A stretch of DNA of 64,000 bases from the NCBI RefSeq assembly GCF_006717045.1, contig NZ_VFPH01000003.1:1240001-1304000 (forward strand), read 5' to 3'. Origin of the DNA: Pseudonocardia cypriaca. Lineage in GTDB: Bacteria; Actinomycetota; Actinomycetes; Mycobacteriales; Pseudonocardiaceae. A model generated the notes under the pieces. It made no database searches. It was not told the origin of the DNA and saw only the letters and a program-made list of their open reading frames with translations. The position numbers and the translations under genes were made by a program. This document shows positions 22,874 to 31,800 of this stretch, piece by piece; position 1 is the first letter of the stretch, and the number at the start of each line of letters is the position of its first letter.

Positions 22874-25800
22874 ATGTTCGCGCGCCCGGTTCGCAACGAT
22901 GAGGCCACCGGCCTCGTCGTGCGTCCTGGCGCGTGCGTCGTGCGGCTGCGGACCTCACCGGTCGAGCGCCTCCTCCTGGTGCTGCGCACGATCCTCGGTG
23001 TCGCGTTCGGCATCGGGGTGCTGTGGCTCGGAGGCGTCTTCCTCTCCTGCACCGCATCTACCGCTGCCGCGGTTCCGGTTCAGACCGTTGTGTACGGGGC
23101 CGTGAAGGGTGGCAAGGATCGGGCCGCGGGAGGTCGCACTTCCGGTTCTTCGTTGCTGCTGCTTTCGGCCTCAGGCGATGGCGAGGGCGACTCGGACGGC
23201 GGGGATTCCGACAGCGGAAACTCCGACAGCGGCGACAGCTCGGACTCCGGTTCCGACTCCGACTCGCACGAGAAGTCGTCGAGCGACTCGGACAAGAGCG
23301 ACTCGGACAAGAGCGACTCGGACAAGAGCGACTCGGACAAGAGCGACTCGGACAAGAGCGACTCGGACAAGAGCGACTCCGACAAGAGCGACTCCGACAA
23401 GAGCGACTCCGACAAGAGCGACTCCGACAAGAGCGACTCCGACAAGAGCGACTCCGACAAGGAGGGGTCGGCCAAGAAGGAGTCCGGCGAGAACGAGTCG
23501 GACAAGAGCGACTCCGACAAGGAGGAGTCCGCCAAGAAGGACTCCGACGAGAACGAGTCGGAGAAGAACGAGGCCGGCGAGAAGAAGTCCGACGACAGCT
23601 CGTCCGAATCGGAGAAGCGCGACTCGGACGGCGAGAACGCGGGAACGAGCGAGTCGCGGGGCGAGCAGTCCGACGAGGAGAAGCCTGCGGCCGCCGAGGA
23701 CGACGGTGCCGGCGAGGACGCGCAGCGGGCCGGCGACGACTCGGACAAGAAGGACTCCGAGGCCGCCGAGCTCTCCGACTCGCAGCACGCGCAGAGCGAC
23801 GCCGCGGCGGACCAGGATGACGCAGCCGATGACGAGCGCGCTCCGAAGTCCGACGCCTCGGACGAGTCGGACGGGAAGTCGGCCGACTCCGGCAGCGAGG
23901 TCGACGGCGACGCCCAAGAGGGCGACGACGTCTCGGCCGCAGCAGCGCGCGACGAGGCTCGCGAAAGTTATGACAAGATCTCCGCGGAGCAGCCTTCCTC
24001 GGACACCCGGGAATCCCGTGACGAGGACGACTCCGAGAGCGCCGACTCCGAGGGTTCCGACCTCGAGAGCAGCGAGCTCGACACCGCTGACCTGGCCGAA
24101 TCGGCCACCGACCTCGCCGAGGGCATCGGCGATGAGGCCACGGAGGACGTCCGGGACCTGGTCGAGGGGCTGACTCAGGGCGGCGACGACGAGGACGGCG
24201 ACGCCGATGGGACCGGCGACCGCGACGCAACGTCGACGCAGGTCCGCGAGGTGCAGGGCGACAGTGGCGACCAGGCATCGGAGACCGACGAGCGTTCGGA
24301 CGCCGAGGAGGGCTCCGAGTCCGTCGACGTGCTCGCCGCGAAGGTCACGGACCTGGTCGACGACGTCCTCGCGGACGCGGATGTGCGGGCTGCGCTCGAG
24401 GAGGTGTCCGACTCCGACTCCGACGACGCGCGCTCCGATGCCGAGGAGGCACAGCGGGAGCACCTGTTCACGGAAGCTGCGGACGAGCTCGCCGCGGTCG
24501 ACGACCAGGACACCCAGCAGGCGCGGCTGCGCGCCGGGGACCCCGCTGACCCCCGCGGCCCGCCTGCCGAGATCGTCTCCCTCCTCAGCTCCGACGAGAG
24601 CGACGAGGACGAGTCCCGCGAGTCCGACGAGGACGAGGACCGGGACGACCGCGATGACGACAAGGACTACGACGACTCTCCGGAGCTGACCGAGCGGGTG
24701 CTCGAGGACCGGATCGAGGTCGACAACAGCAAGGAAGAGCTCGAGCAGGAGAAGTCGAAGGTCGCCTCGGGCGAGACGTCCCAGGCCGACTACGACAAGA
24801 AGGCCGCCGAGCACGCGGAGCGCGAGCGCAAGGCCGCCGAGAACCGGGACGAGCTGTCGCCGGATCGCGTCGAGCTGGTCGACGAGGTCGTCGACGGGCA
24901 CAACGAGCTGAGCAAGCGCGAGTCGGAGCTGGACGCCGAGGAGCAGCAGGTCGCCTCCGGCGCGGTCGACCGCGCGACGCACGAGAAGAACGTCGCCGAC
25001 TACGAGAAGCGGCGCGACGACGTCTACGACGCCACCGACGAGTTGATGGACGCCACCGACCGCGAGGTGCGGACGGTGTCCGAGGACGACCTCGACGGCG
25101 AGGGTGCTGCCGCCGGATGTGACGGGGACGGCGCGTTCGTGGCCTGCGGGTCGGCGAGCGAGTCCGCCGACGGTGAGCGCGACTCCGAGCGGAAGCTCTG
25201 CCTGTCCGGGGTGTCGAACTGCGGTGCGTCCTCCGAGTCGGGTGGCTCGAAGGCCGAGGCGTCGTGCGACGACACCGGCTGCGGGAGCAGCGCGTCCAGC
25301 CGCGGCGCCGACGGCACCGAGACGCGGTCCTCCGCGCGGTGCGACGGCGCTGCCCGGGACTGCGGGCAGTCCAGCAAGGCCGACCGCGAGGGCGCGAGCG
25401 CCGAATGCGAGTCCGGGAGCGGGACCTGCCGCAGCGAGTCGAACGGCTCGGGGCGTGGCGGTGCGGAGCCGGGTGACGGTCGGGACACCGTGCGCCTCGC
25501 CTCCGCCGACGAGCCCACCGAGACGCACGTCGCCGGCAGCAGCTCGGCGCAGTGCGAGTCGGCCACCGGCTGCGGCACCTCCAGCCGGGTCGAGGTGAGC
25601 GAGGACGGCGACGTCGTCGCCGACGCCGAGACCGGGTGCGACACCGGGTGCACCGGTTCCGCCGGCACGCGTACCGATGCCTCGGTCGTGGCCGCGACCA
25701 GCTCCCGCCAGTCGACCACCGCCGCGACCGCGGACTGCTCCGTGGACGGCGGCTCCTGCTCGGCCCGCAGCGACTCGAAGGCCGACGGCGAGGACGGCGA

Positions 25801-28800
25801 CCTGTCGGCGTCGAGCACGGCCGGCGGCAGCGTCGACTGCGACGCGGCGTGCACCGGGAACGCCACGGGGACGACGAGCGGCAAGACCACCGGCAGCCCG
25901 GCAGTTGCCGGCGCGGCGGCGCCGGTGCGGGAGACCACCGGAACGTCGTCCTGCACGGCTTCGGCCGGCGGGTGCTCTGCGCAGTCCGCCTCCGAGGTCG
26001 GGGACGTCGCCGCGGAGTCCCGCTCCGTGGGCAACGCCGCCCGGGAGCTGTACGCCACCAGCGCCGCCGGATCCGGCGTCGCCTGCGCGACCCAGGAGTG
26101 CTCGGGCACGGGCAACAGCACGACGACCGGCGCCGCCTCCGGCGACGTGATCGGTGTGCGCGACAGCACGGGCACCTCGTCCTGCTCGGCGCGCGGTGCC
26201 GGCGGTACCTGCTCGACGGCGGTGGACACGCTCGTGTCCGACCGTGAGCCGACCCCCGGCGAGATCGTGGCCGGCGTGGTTCCGGTGTCCGGTCCGGTCA
26301 GCGTGTCGAACGCGACCGCCTCGGTCGAGTGCGCGGGCGCCGCAACCGAGTGCGGTGGCACGGCGACCTCGGCAACGAGCGCCCGCGACACCGCGGTCAC
26401 GCCCGACGCCCGCGGCACCTCCGCGTCCACCGAGTGCGCGGTGACGGGCGGCGGGTGCGCCGGCACGGCCAGCTCGGCGGCGTCGAGCGCGAACGACTTC
26501 GTCGCCACCGACCCGAACACCGGGCTGCCGCTGCCCGGCCAGCCGGCGACCGGTCCGTCGTCGACCGCCACCGCGAACGCTTCCCTGGCCTGCGCGCCCG
26601 GAACGTCGTGCACGGGGTCGGTGCGCACCAGCACCTCCGCGTGGGACGGCGCGTTGACGCGCACGTCCGACGGCACCGCGTCCTGCACGGGTGCGACCGG
26701 CGGCTGCGACGTCCAGTCGGTCTCGACCGCCTCCAGCGGTCCGGGTGCCGCGCTGGCTCTGGCCGGTGGCCCACAGCCGGTGAACGCGGCCCGCCTGCCG
26801 GCCGGTCCGTCCGCGGCCTCGGCTGCCGGTGCGGCGATGACCTGCGCGGGTGAGCTCGCCTGCACCGGCTCGGTCTCGAGCGCGGCGAACGCCACCGACC
26901 CGCTGGTGTCGCTCGCGGCGCGCGGTTCGCACGGCGAGGGCTCCTGCGAGGGCGTGACCGGCGGCGTGTGCCAGGCCGTCACCAACTCCGCTGCCTCGTC
27001 CGACCCGTCGGCGAACGTCATCGCTCCGCTCGTGGCCGAGCGCTCCACCGCCAACGCGACCGTGACCTCCGGTACGACGGGTGACGCCCCGCAGGGCAGC
27101 CAGCCGCAGCAGGAGCAGCCGGCGGCGCCGGTGCCCACCGCGCCCGGCTCGTCGGCGAACTCCGGCGCGCCCACCGTGCCGGGCGCGTCCAGCTGGACCA
27201 TGGCGAACGCCACGCTCGACTGCTCCGGCAGCGCCAACGGGTGCACCGGGGTGGCGCGCAGCTCGGCGGCCGGCAGCGACGGCCCGACCACCGGCAACGG
27301 AGTCGTCGGGGCGCGTGGCCCACCGGCCGGCGGCTCCAGTACCAGCAGCAGCTGCGCCACGGGCGTGAGCGGCTGCCGGGCGCAGACGAGCGCCACCGCG
27401 GCGTCGGGCCAGGTCGTGGCCGACATGATCGCGGAAGACCGGATCTCCACCGCCGTGCAGCTGGCCGAGCAGGCCGCGCAGGCGGAGTACTACGCCGCAC
27501 TGGCCGCACGGGTTGCGGGCCGGGCGGATGCCACAGCAGAGCAGAAGAAGGCCGCCGCGGACGCGGCGGCAGGGGCGGAGCAGGCGCGGGTGACCGCGTC
27601 GGAGGCTGCCGAGCTGGCCGCGATGCCGGTGACCGGCGCCCCGGCAGTCACGAGCGAGTCGTCCGCCGGCGCGCAGTGCGCGGGTGCGGGCTGCACCGCG
27701 GCGACCACGGGCAGCACCACCGGGACTGCAGGCGCTTCGACCACGACCGCGACCTGCACCGCTGCGGGCTCCGGGTGCGCAGTCGGCAGTGACGCCACGG
27801 CCTCCCCCGGTGCCGCGCAGACGACTTCCCGGGTCGCGTGCCCCGAGGCCGGCTGCACCGCCGCCTTGACCGGAACCGCACACGCCGTCGCCGAGCTCGG
27901 CGGGCAGCAGTCCCGCAGCAGTGCGAGCGGCGACACGGGCTGCTCCGGCGCAACCGCCTGTGAAGCGCAGATCAGCGCCGGTTCGACGGTCGCCGTGTCC
28001 GGGCCGGACGCCGCGACGAGCGCCTCGGTCGGGGTCACCTGCGCCGACGGCAGCGCGACCGGATGCGCCACGCGGGCGTCGTCGCAGTCGCACGCGACCG
28101 GCGCCGCGGGCGTGCACGCCACGTCCACCGCTACGTGCGGGACGGCCGGTGCCTGCCAGGCCGTCACGAGCGGTTACGTCACCACCGGTGTCGCCGAGGT
28201 CATGGCGAGCTGCGCCGGAACCGGCTGCGTGACCCACACCGACGGCGACGCGCTGTTCACCGGGTCGAACGGGCGGCACAGCGCGCAGTCGCGCACCGAC
28301 TGCACCGCGGGCGTGGACGGCCAGTGCGCCGGAACCTCGCGGGTGGGTGCCACCGATGGCAGCACCCAGGTCTCCGCGAACTGCCAGGCGTCCGCGGGAT
28401 CGACCTGCAGCTACAGCTTCTCCGCCAGCAGCACGGCGTCCAGCGCGACCGGCGGCATGATCGCGTCGGCGGACGCCACCTGCGGCGCTTCCGGTGGTGC
28501 GGGTGGCGGGTGGTGCGCCACCAGCGCCACCGCTGAGACCAACGCCGACCTCGCAGTCGCGATGGCCGAGTGCCAGGGCAGCGCCAACGCCGGCTGCTCG
28601 TACCGCTACGAGGCGACGGCGTCGAAGTCCACCTCGCACCCGTCCGGATCGTGGGCGAAGGCGCGGGCGCACGGCTCGGGCACCGGCGGGTTCGGCAGCG
28701 GCGGCGTGGTGGTCTCGGCGAAGGTCCTCGCCGAGGACGGTCACGCGTACGCCGAGGCGACCTGCGCCGGCGCGCCGAACTGCAGCACCCACTACGAGGC

Positions 28801-31800
28801 AGAGGCCTACGCGGCGGGGCACTTCGACGACCCGCAGGCCGGGGGGACCTGGGACTCCTGGGGTCGGCCGCGCTGCGTCGGCGGCGGTTCCTCGGGCGGT
28901 GGCTGTGGCGTCATCGCGATCGCCGAGCCCGGCTACGGGGGCGGCCAGTGCTACGGCTCCTACTCCAGCTGCCAAACGCCGGGCGACAGCGTGTTCACCC
29001 CGTACGCCCCGCCGCCGGGATACTTCTACGACGAGAACGGCAACCTGGTTCCCGAGAGCGTCCCGATCGGGGAGATGGGCGAGCCGGTCCGGTCCGTCGA
29101 CGGAAAGTGCCTCGGCTTCTTCGGCCTCTGCACCGTCAGCGCGATGGGCCAGGACGGCAAGGTCGTCCAGAAGGTCTGCTGGATCGCGTGCACCGCCGAG
29201 ACGACGACCGGCGAGAAGGCCTCGTACAACATCTTCACCGGGTTCGACGGGCAGATGTCGACCACGCCGGGCGGGTCCGCGAACGACGTCGCCCACGGCA
29301 GGGACACGGTCCACATCGCCCGCGATGCGGACGGAGACGGCGAGGCCAGCGCCACCGGTGGCAACTGGTACATCACCGACGGCCACACCGGGACGACCAC
29401 GCGTGCGCACAGCGGCAACGTCCGGGTGCCGAACCCGGGCGGCTCCGCCCGGCTCAGCAACCCGCGTACCGGATCGCCGTTCAAGGTGACCTGCACCGGC
29501 CCGTGCGAGTGGAACCGGCCGTCGGTGCCGGGGCTCCCCGGCGGGGACAAGATCACGATCGACCGGGCGTGGAGCGAGATCACCGGGCGCGACGCGGCCG
29601 GCGGACCGGGCAAGATCCAGTTCGAGGGCAAGGGCCACTTCCAGTTCACCTCGGCCGAGGGGATCACGATCTCCGCCCAGTCCCAGGCGGTCGACGCGCC
29701 GCGGGCGACGATCTACACGCCGTCGAACGGGCGTCAGGGTTCGTTCGACATCAAGGACCAGATGTTCACCGTCACGCTGCCGAGCGGCTACTCGGTCACC
29801 AACCTGGCCGACCGCGCCGGCGTGTGGGGCAACGGGCGGCTGACGGCCCACGGCGGCACGGGCGGCAAGCTCTACTGCTCCGGCGACTGCGCGGTCACCC
29901 GCCCGGGCGAGCCGAGCGCGACCTACCTCCCGTTCGTCACGTGCAAGAACTGCCGGCTCGGCGAGGGCCTGCCCGGCGAGGACCCGACCCGCCCGAACGG
30001 CTGGGGCGAGGTGGAACTGTACGACTTCAGCAACGGCCCCGTGACTCGCATGACCACCAACGGCGGCGTGCAGACCTGCGAGGGCAAGGGCTGCAAGTTC
30101 ACCCAGTTCAACCCGGACGCCCAGGGCAACGGCGGCGGGGCGATCTGCGAGACCGGTGACGGCGGCGGTCAGAACAAGTGCTCCGGCAGCAACCGGTTCG
30201 GCGACATCCAGGAGGCGTTGGGTACCGGGCGCGTCACCGGCCTGCGCTACCGCAACAACGACGGGACCGCGGGCGGCCGGTTCTGCGCCGAGTCGAGCTC
30301 CCTCGGCTACTGCGGCGAGGGCACCGGCGGCGACGTCAGGGGGAACGGCCCTTGGGACGTGGCGGGTGTCATGACGAACCCGGGAGGCGGTGCGGTCGCT
30401 GCCTACGACCCGAACTACAAGCTCCCCGAGGACGTCGCGGCCGCCGTGGCCGAGGTGAAGAACCCGGACGGCACCCCGGTCGTGCCGCGTGCCGAGGGCG
30501 ACAAGCTGCGGCCGCTCACGGAGATCGAGCTGGAGAAGCTGCGGAAGGCGAACCCGGCGGCGGCGGACGCCTACGAGCGGGGCCGTCCCGCGCCGTCGCA
30601 GATGCAGCGGCACGGAGCGATCTTCGCCTCGCTCGAGGACAAGAGCGACATCGCCGAGGTCCACGCGAAGTACGGCGAGTCGGTGTCGTCGACCGTGAGC
30701 GACTTCGAGTCCGCGGTCGCGCATGCCCTCGCGGACAACTGGATCGACGACGCCGAGTGGGGTCAGATCGCTCCGCTCAAGGGGGCGATCGACGAGGCGG
30801 CGCCGGGCCTGTTGAAGCGCTGGCTGCCGGCGGCCGAGCGGTCCTCGCTCATGGAGTACGCCAACTACCGGGGCGCGACGTTGAACGACAACGCGCGGTG
30901 GTTGGTGCACGAGAACCCCGAGGTCGTCTCCGACATCCTCGACGTCGACATCAAGGGCAAGCCTTCGGCGGAGCAGCAACAGCTGGCAGTTGACAAGATC
31001 CTCGAGGGGCAGCAGAAGTTCGGCGACGCCTCGCTCGCGCTGTCCCACGCGCTGGGCACCCGGCCCGTGACGCTGAAGGACCGCACCGAGACCTACAACC
31101 AGCGGGTGGACGCCGCCAACAAGCGCGGCTACCTGCTGCCCGGCGAGCGTGAGTGGTTCAAGGGCGAGCTGACCTGGCTGGAGGGGGAGCAGGCCGCGCT
31201 CGGGGACATCGACCGGCAGCACCGCCCGGTGATCAACGAGGCCAACGGGATCCTGCGCGATCTGGATCTGGTCTACGTGTCGGCATCCGGGAACACGAAC
31301 TGGAAGGTCGATCTGACGCTCGCCGACGGGCAGCTCGACCTGTCGCAGGAACTGCAGAACCGGCTCACCGCCCCGAGGAACGCCCGCGAGCAGGGCCTGG
31401 CGGACACGTTCGGGGGCGTGAGCACGCTCGGTCAGCTCAACTACAACGCCATCCGGGACCGGCAGTACTCCACGATCTCCAGCTTCCTGACCGAGGTCCG
31501 GCTGCCGTCGTCCGGCTACCCCGACATGGCGTACGTGCATGCCGCGGCCGCCGCCCTGCCCAGGCTCGACCAGCACTACCAGGGTTCGGACCACCAGCTG
31601 AGCCGGGTCTGGGCCAACCTGTCCGGCGACGAGAAGACACGGATCGCCGCATCCTCCGTCGATCTGGGCAACGTCGCCGCGAAGCCGAACTTCGCGTCGT
31701 GGGAGAACGCCTTCCTGAGCTCGGCCGCCAACGTGGCGTGGGCGAAGAGCCTCCAGCCGGGCCAGGACCTCAACGGCGACGGCAAGGCGGACACCAACGG

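Noticed and set aside
23281..23460. CRISPR-like short regular repeats
   Set aside because: Units are 15 bp with no spacers and translate in frame to SDSDK, so this is a coding minisatellite.
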